This document shows positions 33,797 through 42,426 of a stretch of DNA of 64,000 nucleotides, one piece after another; positions within the stretch are counted from its first letter, which is position 1; each line of letters begins with the position of its first letter. Where the stretch lies: positions 1 through 64,000 of the forward strand of contig JAFGUB010000046.1 of NCBI GenBank assembly GCA_016938735.1. The letters are read 5' to 3'. Origin of the DNA: Campylobacterales bacterium (GTDB lineage: Bacteria > Campylobacterota > Campylobacteria > Campylobacterales > Sulfurimonadaceae). The notes below the pieces were generated by a model. The model ran no database searches and had not been told where the DNA came from. It was given only the letters and a program-made list of their open reading frames with translations. Both the position numbers and the translations under genes were made by a program.

Positions 33797-34249
33797 TTGC
33801 GTAACGCTTTGACGATGATTGAATTGATTTTTGTAATTGTTATTCTTGGTATTCTTGCTGCAGTAGCTATTCCAAAAATCAGTGCGACGCGTGATGACGC
33901 CAAAACATCTAGGGCTGCTCACAATGTTATGACTGCGATCGCTGAAATTTCATCAAGCACGATTGCGAGCGGGCAGGTGAATACAGACCTTTCCAAAATG
34001 TCTAATGTGATAAATGAAATGAAAACGAATGGGGATGCAACTTTGGACATTCCTAATCAGAGTGTCGATTTAAAAGTAGGTCAGATTAATGATTGTGTCA
34101 CAATCCAGATCGTAACAGCAGGCATTGATGACAATCTGACACTGATCTATGGGAATCCTAGCAATGACGCTGTATGCAATGGAGTGCAGTCATTGATCAA
34201 TCCAAACGAGTACCCAATCAAATTGCGAGGTAGATATGTTCAATATTAA
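33797..34249 (+). CDS. type IV pilin-like protein 2
   Basis: 150 aa prepilin starting (TTG codon) RNALTMIELIFVIVILG. GAGG lies before the TTG, and no ATG precedes the helix except inside it, so TTG 33797 is the only sensible start. Position -1 of the cleavage site is alanine, not glycine (A|LTMIE). The helix and PKISATRDDAKTS follow the paralogue closely; the soluble part diverges and again has two cysteines (NDCVTIQ, DAVCNGVQS). The gene overlaps the third paralogue by 14 bases. Confidence 0.82.
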   Translation: MRNALTMIELIFVIVILGILAAVAIPKISATRDDAKTSRAAHNVMTAIAEISSSTIASGQVNTDLSKMSNVINEMKTNGDATLDIPNQSVDLKVGQINDCVTIQIVTAGIDDNLTLIYGNPSNDAVCNGVQSLINPNEYPIKLRGRYVQY

Positions 34250-34721
34250 CGATTCATCTAATAGATATGCCTTTACAATGATCGAATTGGTTTTTGTTAT
34301 TGTCGTACTTGGTATTTTAGCGGCCATTGCCGTCCCAAAGCTTGCTGCTACCCGCGATGACGCACAGATCGCCAAAGGGCGTAGCGATGTCGCTTCAATC
34401 CGATCCGCAATCGTCTCTGAACGTCAAAGCCGCTTGCTTAAAGGGCAAAGCAGCTACATCAACAAGCTGCATAACTCAGACAAGATTTTTTTTGACGGGA
34501 ACGGCACCGCCGCTACAGACGGAAAACTTTTGATGTACGGTATTACACCCAAAATTGCAGATGGGCATTGGCATACCGCAGCGTGCGACGGTACGCCCCC
34601 TAATAGTGTATGTACCTATAAATTTAAAGTGATGGGCGTCGATCACACCTTTACCTACACACAGGCTACGGGCACGTTTGTCTGTACTTCGGGAACCTAT
34701 TGCAGTCAATTAACGGACTGA
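34236..34721 (+). CDS. type IV pilin-like protein 3
   Basis: 161 aa prepilin. A 12-residue leader (MFNINDSSNRYA) precedes FTMIELVFVIVVLGILAAIAV, again with alanine at -1. The soluble part is longer and contains DGTPPNSVCTYKFKVMG and FVCTSGTYCSQ, four cysteines in all. ATG 34236 has GAGG upstream and lies inside gene 2. The set 1-2-3 looks like a duplicated minor-pilin operon. G+C in genes 1 and 2 is lower than in the surroundings. Confidence 0.82.
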   Translation: MFNINDSSNRYAFTMIELVFVIVVLGILAAIAVPKLAATRDDAQIAKGRSDVASIRSAIVSERQSRLLKGQSSYINKLHNSDKIFFDGNGTAATDGKLLMYGITPKIADGHWHTAACDGTPPNSVCTYKFKVMGVDHTFTYTQATGTFVCTSGTYCSQLTD

Positions 34722-34732
34722 TTTAGCCTTTT

Positions 34733-36574
34733 TTGCCTTACTATCGCATTGCTATTCTGGGCTCCCCGCTTGAGCCTCTCACTTTTTCTTCTCCTTCCCC
34801 GCTTGAAATCGGTTGTGTTGTTTCTGTGGCACTTAAAAAAAGAGCTGTTGCGGGTGTTGTCGTGGAAGAGGTTGAGATGCCTTCTTTTGAGATTTTGCCG
34901 GTAGAGGCATCTACGCAGTTCTATTTGAGTGGCCTGCAGCGCTCGATTGCAGGATTTATGGCGTCGTACTACCTCTGCTCTTTGGGTGAAGCTATGGGAC
35001 TTGTTACGCCGTTTTGCCGCGAGATAGTGTGCAGGGCTACTGCTTTTGACGCATCGACAAAGATCATACTGAGCACAGTACAGCAAAGCGCATTAGAGGA
35101 ACTCCGCCTACAAAAGGTATCACTGCTTTTTGGCGACACCGGCAGTGGAAAAACCGAAATCTATATGAAGTATTTCGAATCGCTTACATGTAAGGGTAAA
35201 CGCTGTTTATTTTTGCTTCCTGAAATCGCCCTGACTCCGCAGATGCAGCGCCGTCTTGAAGCGCATTTCGGAAATGCCGTTGTCCTGTGGCACTCCAAAA
35301 TGACCAAAGCACAAAAAGAAAAAGCGTTGCAGCGCATCCGCAGCGGCGAAGCGATGATTATCGCAGGGCCCAGATCGGCGCTTTTTTTGCCGATCACCGA
35401 TTTGGGGCTGATCGTGGTGGATGAGGAGCATGATGACAGCTATAAATCTTCTTCGCGCCCGCGCTACCATGCCCGTGATGTGGCGATCACTATGGGCAAA
35501 TTGCTTGATATTCCCGTGGTGCTCGGTTCGGCGACGCCTTCACTGAGCAGCTATGTGAAGTTTCCGCATGTGCGGCTGCGCGGCGGGTACCATGAGGCCT
35601 CAAGACACTTTGTGTTTGAGCCAAGCCGTGAGGCGTTTACGCCGCTGATCGAAGAGGCGCTCTCGCAAAATGCGGCCTCTTCACGCCAAGCGATTATGTT
35701 TTTGCCTACCCGCGCCAATTTCAAATACCTGATTTGCGCCGAATGTGGCTATACTCTGAAGTGCCCCTTTTGTTCGGTCGGCATGAGCTTACATGTAAGG
35801 TCAAGAGCGCTGAAATGCCACTACTGCGGCTATAGCGAGCCGATCCCCACGCTTTGCCCCAAGTGCGGCAGTACGATGCTTGAAAACAGCCGCCTAGGCA
35901 CCGCAGAGGCGATAGCGCAGTGTGCACAGGCATTGCCGCAACTGCGTATCGCGCAGTTTGACCGCGACGCCATCACCACCCAAAACAAGCTCGAAAAGAC
36001 CCTCGAAGCGTTCAATACGGGCGAAATCGATCTGCTGATCGGCACGCAGATGCTCTCCAAGGGGCATGACTACCATGATGTGACGCTCGCGGTGGTGTTG
36101 GGGCTGGATAACATGCTACATCAAAATGACTACCGTGCCCGAGAAAAGACGCTTGCCTTGCTTATACAGATCGCCGGACGCGCCGGACGCAAGCATGATG
36201 CTACGGTGATCGTGCAGAGCTTTTATGAGTCCTTTTTTAGAAGCTATCTGGAAGATTATGAGCACTTTTTGCAAGAGGAGCAGCGCGTACGCGAGGGGCT
36301 CTACCCACCGTATAGAAAACTCGCGCGTCTGCTCTTTGCCCACGCCAAACGTGACAAGGCGGAGCAGGCGATGCTTGAGAGCGTCTCTAAGCTTCGCGCT
36401 TTTGATAAGGTGCAGATCGTAGGCTACGGAGCGGCGGTGATTGAGCGCATTGCGGGCAAATACCGCTTTGCCATTTTGCTGCGAAGTGAGCGAAGCACGG
36501 ACTTGATCCGTGCCATCAAGGCCAGTAAACACAAGATGGCAGAGGTCGATATGGACCCGGTGGAGTTTGGCTAA
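34733..36574 (+). CDS. priA: primosomal helicase PriA (N'), replication restart
   Basis: PriA (613 aa) reloads the replisome at stalled forks. The short N-terminal fork-binding region starts PYYRIAILGSPLEPLTF. Walker A LFGDTGSGKTEIYM is near residue 134 and the DEEH box in LIVVDEEHDDSYK near 225. The zinc-binding insert CAECGYTLKCPFCSVGM, then CHYCGYSEPIPTLCPKCG (about 333-380), and the helicase C domain with IGTQMLSKGHDY and QIAGRAGRK follow. The only start is TTG 34733, 11 bases after pilin 3, without a clear ribosome site. At 613 aa it is shorter than E. coli PriA, as usual in this phylum. Palindromes lie at 35184 and 35789. Confidence 0.93.
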   Translation: MPYYRIAILGSPLEPLTFSSPSPLEIGCVVSVALKKRAVAGVVVEEVEMPSFEILPVEASTQFYLSGLQRSIAGFMASYYLCSLGEAMGLVTPFCREIVCRATAFDASTKIILSTVQQSALEELRLQKVSLLFGDTGSGKTEIYMKYFESLTCKGKRCLFLLPEIALTPQMQRRLEAHFGNAVVLWHSKMTKAQKEKALQRIRSGEAMIIAGPRSALFLPITDLGLIVVDEEHDDSYKSSSRPRYHARDVAITMGKLLDIPVVLGSATPSLSSYVKFPHVRLRGGYHEASRHFVFEPSREAFTPLIEEALSQNAASSRQAIMFLPTRANFKYLICAECGYTLKCPFCSVGMSLHVRSRALKCHYCGYSEPIPTLCPKCGSTMLENSRLGTAEAIAQCAQALPQLRIAQFDRDAITTQNKLEKTLEAFNTGEIDLLIGTQMLSKGHDYHDVTLAVVLGLDNMLHQNDYRAREKTLALLIQIAGRAGRKHDATVIVQSFYESFFRSYLEDYEHFLQEEQRVREGLYPPYRKLARLLFAHAKRDKAEQAMLESVSKLRAFDKVQIVGYGAAVIERIAGKYRFAILLRSERSTDLIRAIKASKHKMAEVDMDPVEFG

Positions 36575-36579
36575 CGTGG

Positions 36580-36585
36580 TATAAT
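36580..36585 (+). promoter_or_regulatory. putative -10 of the small coiled-coil/ispG/dnaB operon
   Basis: GG-TATAAT-CAC just after the priA stop, about 30 bases before the next start, which has AAAAGGAG. Confidence 0.5.
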
Positions 36586-36614
36586 CACAGCCTAACACCT
36601 CAAAAGGAGTGTGC

Positions 36615-36860
36615 ATGCAAGTTGCTATTGACACATTAGATATTTATTCTAAACTTAAAAGCGTCAATTTAGACGACAACGCCGCTAAGATGCTCTCGGA
36701 AATATTTAAGCAGCATGCGCAAGCAATCATTGAGCAGCAGCGTGAAGAGCTGGCGACTAAAAAAGATATTGCAGAAGCCAAAATCGATCTGATCAAATGG
36801 GTCGCGGGTATGCTCGTGGCACAAGCCGCTATTGTAGCCACTTTGGTAAAGTTACTCTAA
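36615..36860 (+). CDS. small coiled-coil membrane protein
   Basis: 81 aa protein. Residues 30-55 form a charged helix (IIEQQREELATKKDIAEAKI), followed by a single C-terminal membrane helix (LIKWVAGMLVAQAAIVATLVKLL). This coiled-coil plus tail-anchor layout recalls the CCDC90/DUF1640 type of small proteins, of unknown function. I chose ATG 36615 because AAAAGGAG lies six bases before it; GTG 36609 is possible. ispG starts three bases after its stop. Confidence 0.65.
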   Translation: MQVAIDTLDIYSKLKSVNLDDNAAKMLSEIFKQHAQAIIEQQREELATKKDIAEAKIDLIKWVAGMLVAQAAIVATLVKLL

Positions 36861-36863
36861 ACG

Positions 36864-37925
36864 ATGATCCAACGCTACCCCACCAAAAAAATCTATGTCG
36901 GCTCCGTAGCCGTTGGCGGTGATGCGCCGATCTCTGTTCAGTCAATGACCTACACCCGCACCGCCGATGTGGCTGCAACGGTCGAGCAGATTAACCGCCT
37001 GCATTTTGCGGGCTGCGACATCGTGCGTGTGGCGGTGCCGGACGAGGAGGATGCGCTCGCACTTGCCGCCATCAAGGCGCAAATCTCCCTGCCGCTCATT
37101 GCCGATATTCACTTTAACCACAAACTCGCCCTTATCGCGGCGCAGAGTGTGGATTGCATTCGTATCAATCCCGGCAATATCGGTTCCAAAGAGAAGATGC
37201 GCGAAGTCGTGCGTGCGTGCGCCGAGCGTAACATCCCCATTCGTATCGGGGTGAATGCCGGAAGTCTGGAGAAGCAGTTTGAGGAGCGCTACGGGCAGAC
37301 TCCAGAGGGGATGGTCGCGTCGGCTGAGTACAATATCAAATACCTTGAAGATTTGGGTTTTACGGATATCAAGGTCTCGCTCAAAGCCAGTGACGTGGCG
37401 CGTACCGTCGAGGCGTACCGCTTGTTGCGACCCAAAAACCACTACCCTTTTCATCTGGGGGTAACCGAAGCGGGCACGGTCTTTCATGCGACGATCAAGA
37501 GTGCGATTGCGCTGGGGACGCTGCTGCTTGAGGGCATCGGCGATACGCTGCGCGTCTCGATTACAGGCGAGCTCGAAGAGGAGATCCGCGTAGGCCGCGC
37601 CATTCTCAAAGACAGCGGGGTGGCCAAAGAGGGGCTTAATATCATCTCTTGCCCCACCTGCGGACGCATCGAGGCGGATTTGGTGAGCGCCGTGGCGCAG
37701 GTAGAGGCGCGCACCCGTCATATCAAAAAACCGCTCGATGTCTCGGTGATGGGCTGCGTGGTCAATGCCATCGGTGAGGCCAAACATGCCGACGTAGCGA
37801 TTGCCTATGGCAAGGGCAGCGGCCTTATCATGGTCAAAGGCGAAGTGGTGGCGCGGCTGGATGAAAATCAGTTGGTGGATCGTTTTGTAGCAGAGGTCGA
37901 GAAGATGGCGCAAAGCGAGGAGTGA
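36864..37925 (+). CDS. ispG: 4-hydroxy-3-methylbut-2-enyl diphosphate synthase
   Basis: IspG/GcpE (353 aa), a [4Fe-4S] enzyme of the MEP isoprenoid pathway that reduces MEcPP to HMBPP. The TIM barrel carries [32 protein letters not shown] and [11 protein letters not shown]. The cluster-binding domain has [14 protein letters not shown] and [17 protein letters not shown], giving the three cysteines and glutamate. The length fits the bacterial (two-domain) form. Its stop overlaps the dnaB ATG by one base, so ispG and dnaB are in one operon. Confidence 0.96.
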   Translation: MIQRYPTKKIYVGSVAVGGDAPISVQSMTYTRTADVAATVEQINRLHFAGCDIVRVAVPDEEDALALAAIKAQISLPLIADIHFNHKLALIAAQSVDCIRINPGNIGSKEKMREVVRACAERNIPIRIGVNAGSLEKQFEERYGQTPEGMVASAEYNIKYLEDLGFTDIKVSLKASDVARTVEAYRLLRPKNHYPFHLGVTEAGTVFHATIKSAIALGTLLLEGIGDTLRVSITGELEEEIRVGRAILKDSGVAKEGLNIISCPTCGRIEADLVSAVAQVEARTRHIKKPLDVSVMGCVVNAIGEAKHADVAIAYGKGSGLIMVKGEVVARLDENQLVDRFVAEVEKMAQSEE

Positions 37926-40405
37926 TGGAGGAGCACCTTTACAACCTCGCTTTTGAGCGTTCGGTTTTAAGCTCGATTATCTTTGAGCCGTCGCAATTTG
38001 ATGCCATCGAAGCGCAGCTCCGCTCAGAAGATTTTTACCTCTCGGCGCATCAGGATATTTTTCGTGCGATGCAGTCTCTTAGCCGCGCCGACAAGCCGAT
38101 CGATGAGGAGTTTCTTAAAAAGGCGCTCACCAAAGAGAAAAAGTTTGATGAAGGGGTGCTGCTCTCCATCCTCACCGCCAGCCCCATCGCCAACACCCGC
38201 GCCTACATCGAAGAGCTCAAAGACAAGGCGCTCAAACGCCACTTGCTCACCCTGACCACCGAGATCAAGCGTGTCACGGTCGAAGAGGAGCATAGCGCAA
38301 GCGAAGTGATCGACATTGTCGAAAAGAAGCTCTACGAGATTACCCAAGAGAGCCAAAGCGCCGATTTTCTCGATGCGCCGACCATTACCGATGCGACGCT
38401 GGCCTACATCGAGGAGATGAAGGCGCGGGGCGATTCGGTGCTGGTGGGCGTAGATACCGGTTTTGCTGAGCTCAATAAAATGACCACGGGCTTTGGCAAG
38501 GGCGATCTGGTGATCGTGGCGGCGAGGCCGGCGATGGGCAAGTGCCTTGGCAAAGGGACTAAGGTCGTGATGTTTGATGGAACATTGAAAAAGGTAGAGG
38601 AGGTTGAAGTCGGTGATTTGCTGATGGGGGATGACTCAACGCCTCGAAGGGTGCTCTCTTTGGCTCGTGGCAGAGATAAGATGTATTGGGTGCGGCAAAG
38701 CAGAGGGATCGATTATCGGGTCAATGAAGCGCATATCCTTTCGCTCAAACGCAGCCGCAACGAACGCGTGCACCGACACGGCGATGTCATTAATCTAAGC
38801 GTGGCGGAGTACCTAAGCAAGAGCGAAAAGTTCAAAACCAACTACAAGGGCTACAAGGTAGCGGTCGATTTTGAAGCCCGTGAAGTTGCGATTGAACCCT
38901 ATTTCTTGGGACTTTGGCTTGGAGACGGCACATCAAGTTCCGTGGATATCACCAATGAAGATCCTGAGGTTAAAGCGTATCTTGATGCCTACGCGACACG
39001 GCTGGGGATGACGTTTCAAGAGCGCCGACATGAGGGGCGCACAACGACTTTGAGTATCACCAAGGGGTATCAAGGCGGCTATTGGAAAAATGACCAATCG
39101 CTTCAGGGCACATTGGCGCACTACGGATTGATCAATAACAAACATATCCCACACGTTTATATTCAAAACAGCAAAGCAATCCGGCTGGAACTGCTCGCCG
39201 GTTTGATTGACAGTGACGGATATTACGATGATCGCTATCATATTTTTGAAATTGTCCAGAAAAATGAGACCTTGGCGCGACAGATCAAATATTTGGCCGA
39301 TACACTCGGGTTCCGCACTTCGATTAAAACCAAAAAAGCGACGATCCGCTCCAGAGCGTACAGTTGTGAAGTTTACAGGGTGCGCATTTTTGGTCATCTT
39401 GAAACGATTCCCACCCGTATTGAGCGCAAAAAGGCGCGTTTGCGACAAGCCAAACGCGATATTTTGCATACGGGGATCAAGGTTGAATATGATGGTGTGG
39501 ATGAGTATTACGGGTTTGTGATTGATGGTAATCACCTCTTTTTACTTGAAGATATGACGGTCACGCACAATACCTCTTTTATTCTCAACACCGTCGAACA
39601 CCTCCTCAAGCAAGGGCGGGGTGTGGCGTTTTTCTCGCTGGAGATGCCCGCTGAGCAGTTGATGCTGCGGCTGCTGAGTATCCAAACCTCGATTCATTTG
39701 CAAAATTTGCGTCTGGGAAATCTAAGCGATGTGGAGCAAAAACGTTTAAACGATGCGATTGCGCGGATGCGTAGCAGCAAGCTTTTTGTGGATGACGGCG
39801 GATCGGTGAACATCCATCAGCTCCGCTCCAAGATGCGCAAGCTCAAATCCAAACATCCCGAAATCGAACTGTGTGTGGTGGATTATCTGCAGATTATGAG
39901 CGGGCTTGGGGGCAAGGATCGTCACCTTGAGGTGAGTGAAATTTCGCGCGGGCTGAAGATGCTTGCGCGTGAGCTGGAGATTCCCATCGTGGCACTTTCG
40001 CAGCTCAACCGTGGGCTTGAGTCGCGCCACGACAAGCGCCCGATGCTCAGCGACATTCGTGAATCGGGATCGATTGAGCAAGACGCCGACATTATCCTCT
40101 TTGTTTACCGCGACGATGTTTATTTGTACAAAGAGGAGAAAGAGCGCGAGAAGGCGGCCAAGGCGGAGGGCAAGGAATTTCAGAGTCAGTATGTCGAAAA
40201 AGAGGAAGAGGAGGCCGAGATCATCATCGGCAAGCAGCGCAACGGCCCTACGGGGCATGTGAAGCTGGTGTTTCAAAAAAAACTAACCCGTTTTGTGGAC
40301 AAACCTAGCTACGGCGGGATCGAAATCGCCTATGAAAACATCGACATGAGCTCCGCGAAGATGGGGATTGAAGATGGCGGAAGCTTCTCTATGCCGGTGA
40401 TCTGA
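37925..40405 (+). CDS. dnaB: replicative DNA helicase DnaB, interrupted by an intein
   Basis: 826 aa precursor. The mature helicase is about 483 aa, the usual size. The N-terminal domain (LYNLAFERSVLSSIIFEPSQ and onward) and linker end in VIVAARPAMGK. There the P-loop is cut by a 343-residue intein (residues 207-549), and TSFILNTVEHLLKQGRGVAF resumes after it. Walker B LCVVDYLQIMSG, and SQLNRGLESRHDKRPMLSDIRESGSIEQDADI, are intact. The protein unwinds DNA at the replication fork and can work only after splicing. ATG 37925 overlaps the ispG stop; GTG 37922 is an alternative. The neighbour comEC overlaps by one base, an order also seen in Helicobacter (from memory). Confidence 0.95.
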   Translation: MEEHLYNLAFERSVLSSIIFEPSQFDAIEAQLRSEDFYLSAHQDIFRAMQSLSRADKPIDEEFLKKALTKEKKFDEGVLLSILTASPIANTRAYIEELKDKALKRHLLTLTTEIKRVTVEEEHSASEVIDIVEKKLYEITQESQSADFLDAPTITDATLAYIEEMKARGDSVLVGVDTGFAELNKMTTGFGKGDLVIVAARPAMGKCLGKGTKVVMFDGTLKKVEEVEVGDLLMGDDSTPRRVLSLARGRDKMYWVRQSRGIDYRVNEAHILSLKRSRNERVHRHGDVINLSVAEYLSKSEKFKTNYKGYKVAVDFEAREVAIEPYFLGLWLGDGTSSSVDITNEDPEVKAYLDAYATRLGMTFQERRHEGRTTTLSITKGYQGGYWKNDQSLQGTLAHYGLINNKHIPHVYIQNSKAIRLELLAGLIDSDGYYDDRYHIFEIVQKNETLARQIKYLADTLGFRTSIKTKKATIRSRAYSCEVYRVRIFGHLETIPTRIERKKARLRQAKRDILHTGIKVEYDGVDEYYGFVIDGNHLFLLEDMTVTHNTSFILNTVEHLLKQGRGVAFFSLEMPAEQLMLRLLSIQTSIHLQNLRLGNLSDVEQKRLNDAIARMRSSKLFVDDGGSVNIHQLRSKMRKLKSKHPEIELCVVDYLQIMSGLGGKDRHLEVSEISRGLKMLARELEIPIVALSQLNRGLESRHDKRPMLSDIRESGSIEQDADIILFVYRDDVYLYKEEKEREKAAKAEGKEFQSQYVEKEEEEAEIIIGKQRNGPTGHVKLVFQKKLTRFVDKPSYGGIEIAYENIDMSSAKMGIEDGGSFSMPVI
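38543..39571 (+). mobile_element. DnaB intein with LAGLIDADG homing endonuclease
   Basis: In-frame intein of 343 residues. It starts at Cys (CLGKGTKVVMFDG, block A) and ends in VTHN with the final His-Asn (block G), followed by the +1 residue Thr of the helicase. Block B reads YRVNEAHILSL, keeping the histidine but with Asn in place of the usual Thr. Block F is YYGFVIDGNHLFLLEDMTV. Two dodecapeptide motifs of a LAGLIDADG endonuclease are present: FLGLWLGDG (coding near 38903-38930) and LLAGLIDSDG (near 39190-39220), both with their catalytic Asp. All splicing residues are intact, so it should splice and may still home. It interrupts the P-loop between Lys and Thr, a site used by several known DnaB inteins. 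Confidence 0.95.
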
Positions 40406-41661
40406 TGCAGCTCGAGCGGGTGGCGCTTTTTGATCGGCGCAGCCTGCTCATCGCTTCGGCTTTTTTGTTGGCGCTTTTTGCGCTGAGTCTGCTGAATGAG
40501 TACAGCAACTACAAACAACTCACCCGCTTTGACAGCGCGGAGTTGGAAGCGTTGGTGCAAAACCACTACATCAAAACCAAAGAGAACAAAACCTACTCGG
40601 TGCTGAAGCTGCGTTTTGGGGATAAAAGTTTCTATACCACCGGCTCGAAGCATTGGCGCGATCTCGTCGGCAGAACCTTACATGTAAGGATTTGGACGCA
40701 AAATATCGGCTTTGTGGATTACTTGTGCGGCTTTTATGCGCATAGCGTGGTCTTACATGTAAAGCCGGATTTGGCTGCGAATGTCGCACTTTCAAAACGC
40801 ATTGCGGCGCAGCATGAAGATGCGATGATGGGTGAACTCTACGGTGCACTCTTTGCCGCGACGCCTATGAGCCCGCCGCTGCGCGACAAGCTTGCCGCTT
40901 CGGGCACGTCGCATCTGCTGGCGATTAGCGGCTTTCATCTTGGGGTGATTGCGGCGCTGATTTATGCCCTTCTTACATCGCCGTATCGCTATGTGCAGGC
41001 GCGCTACTTTCCCTATCGTCACCGCCGGCGCGACCTGTTTATGATCGCTGCGACGCTCTGCCTTGGCTATCTGCTCTTTTTGGGCTGGGTGCCATCAATG
41101 CTGCGCGCCGTTGGGATGATGCTCATCGCCTTTTGGCTTTATGATCGGGGCGTCAAGGTGGTTTCAATGCAAAACCTCGCGCTTACCGTAGCGCTGTTGC
41201 TCTGCTTGTGGCCGAGCCTCATTTTTTCGGTGGGCTTTTGGCTCTCCGTGATGGGGGTCTATTACATCTTTTTGTATCTGCGTTACTTTGGCGAGCGCCC
41301 CCTATGGCAAAGTTACATTCTGCTGGGGGTTTGGGTTTATGTGATGATGGTGCCGGTTTCGTTGTGGCTCTTTGGCACCTTTTCGCTCTATCATCCGCTC
41401 TCGATCGTGTGGAGTTTGGTGTTTACGCTCTTTTATCCGCTCGTTTTACTCTTACATGTAAGCGGTTATGGCGGGCTGTTTGATGGGTCGTTGCTGTGGG
41501 CGATGGGGCATCTTGAGGTGAGCGAAGTGACACTTTCATCGCCGATGTTTGGCTTACAAGTAACGCTTTCGCTTTTGGCACTGTGGCGTAGGCGCTTCGC
41601 TTGGGGCGCTTTGGGGCTTGGATTCGGGCTTACATGTAGCGCACTCTATGAGGTAGCATAG
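40405..41661 (+). CDS. comEC: ComEC/Rec2-family DNA uptake channel
   Basis: 418 aa inner-membrane protein. After an N-terminal helix and an OB-like periplasmic part (to about 140), the ComEC core SHLLAISGFHLGVIAALIYAL (near residue 170) appears, followed by SMLRAVGMMLIAFWLYDR and several more helices. ComEC passes single-stranded DNA into the cell in natural transformation. The metallo-beta-lactamase domain found in many ComEC is missing, as in Helicobacter ComEC. It overlaps dnaB by one base and the convergent YihY gene by 108 bp. It holds four palindromes (40678, 40753, 41452, 41630), an unusually high number. Confidence 0.88.
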   Translation: MQLERVALFDRRSLLIASAFLLALFALSLLNEYSNYKQLTRFDSAELEALVQNHYIKTKENKTYSVLKLRFGDKSFYTTGSKHWRDLVGRTLHVRIWTQNIGFVDYLCGFYAHSVVLHVKPDLAANVALSKRIAAQHEDAMMGELYGALFAATPMSPPLRDKLAASGTSHLLAISGFHLGVIAALIYALLTSPYRYVQARYFPYRHRRRDLFMIAATLCLGYLLFLGWVPSMLRAVGMMLIAFWLYDRGVKVVSMQNLALTVALLLCLWPSLIFSVGFWLSVMGVYYIFLYLRYFGERPLWQSYILLGVWVYVMMVPVSLWLFGTFSLYHPLSIVWSLVFTLFYPLVLLLHVSGYGGLFDGSLLWAMGHLEVSEVTLSSPMFGLQVTLSLLALWRRRFAWGALGLGFGLTCSALYEVA

Positions 41662-42426
41662 TTTCAGTCCGTACAAAAAAATCACCCATGAGACGTAGAT
41701 CCAGAGGATAAAAAAGAGCAGCGCCGCAAACGAGCCGTAGATGGTGGCGTAGCTTTTGTTGAAAAAGACGTAGGAGATAAAGAGGGTTTTGGCCACACTC
41801 CATGCCAGCGCCGAAAGAAACGAAGCGAGGGCTGCCACGCGGGTCGAGATCCCTTCAACCGAAGCGATCTTGAAGATCAGAAAAAAGAGCGCCCAGATGA
41901 TGAGATGCGGCAGCAGCGCCATCAGGTTAACCCAGCCGCCAAAGGGCTGCTCTTGCAGATAGGCGTGGGCCTGCGCCGTGAGGTAAAACGAGGCGATAAG
42001 GGCGAGCGGGGTGAGGGTGAGCAGGGTCCAGTAGGTCGTTAGCGCCTCCCAAATGGTGCGCTCACGGGTTTTGAAAATTTTACCCACAATGTATTCGAAG
42101 TTGCGAAAAAAGAGCAGCGCCGCGATGATCACCATCATAAAGCCGATGGCACCAAGTTTGAGCGAATTTTGCAAAAAGGCGTCGATGTGGGTGGTGAGCT
42201 GCTCAGAGTGGACGGGAATGAGATTTTCAAAGATAAAGGCTTTGATGGTTGTGTAGTATTCGGCAAAAGCCGGGCTGTTGGTAAAAATCGAAAGCGTAAT
42301 GAGCAGTAGCGGCACCACGGTAAAGATGGTGTAGTAGCTCAGACTCGCGGCGTAAAGGGTGAGCTCTTGGTCAAAAAAGAGCTCAATATAATAGCGGGCT
42401 TTGTGATAGAACGCTTTGGCGTTCAC
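41554..42426 (-). CDS. YihY/BrkB-family inner-membrane protein
   Basis: 290 aa protein with about six membrane helices of the YihY (UPF0761) family, once thought to be RNase BN; its real function is unsettled. It opens FFDQELTLYAASLSYYTIFTVV and has AALLFFRNFEYIVGKIFKTR, AALLFFILWIYVSWVIFLYG near the end. The last 30 residues are polar and are encoded antisense to comEC. The stop codon (41554-41556) is the TTA of a variant palindrome TTACAAGTAA. The start is GTG 42426, which overlaps the glcD stop by four bases. Confidence 0.85.
   Translation of the reverse strand: MNAKAFYHKARYYIELFFDQELTLYAASLSYYTIFTVVPLLLITLSIFTNSPAFAEYYTTIKAFIFENLIPVHSEQLTTHIDAFLQNSLKLGAIGFMMVIIAALLFFRNFEYIVGKIFKTRERTIWEALTTYWTLLTLTPLALIASFYLTAQAHAYLQEQPFGGWVNLMALLPHLIIWALFFLIFKIASVEGISTRVAALASFLSALAWSVAKTLFISYVFFNKSYATIYGSFAALLFFILWIYVSWVIFLYGLKLCYLIECATCKPESKPQSAPSEAPTPQCQKRKRYL

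Noticed and set aside
38543-39571. Insertion sequence or frameshift in dnaB
   Set aside because: The extra segment is fully in frame, has intein blocks at both ends and no inverted repeats or transposase.
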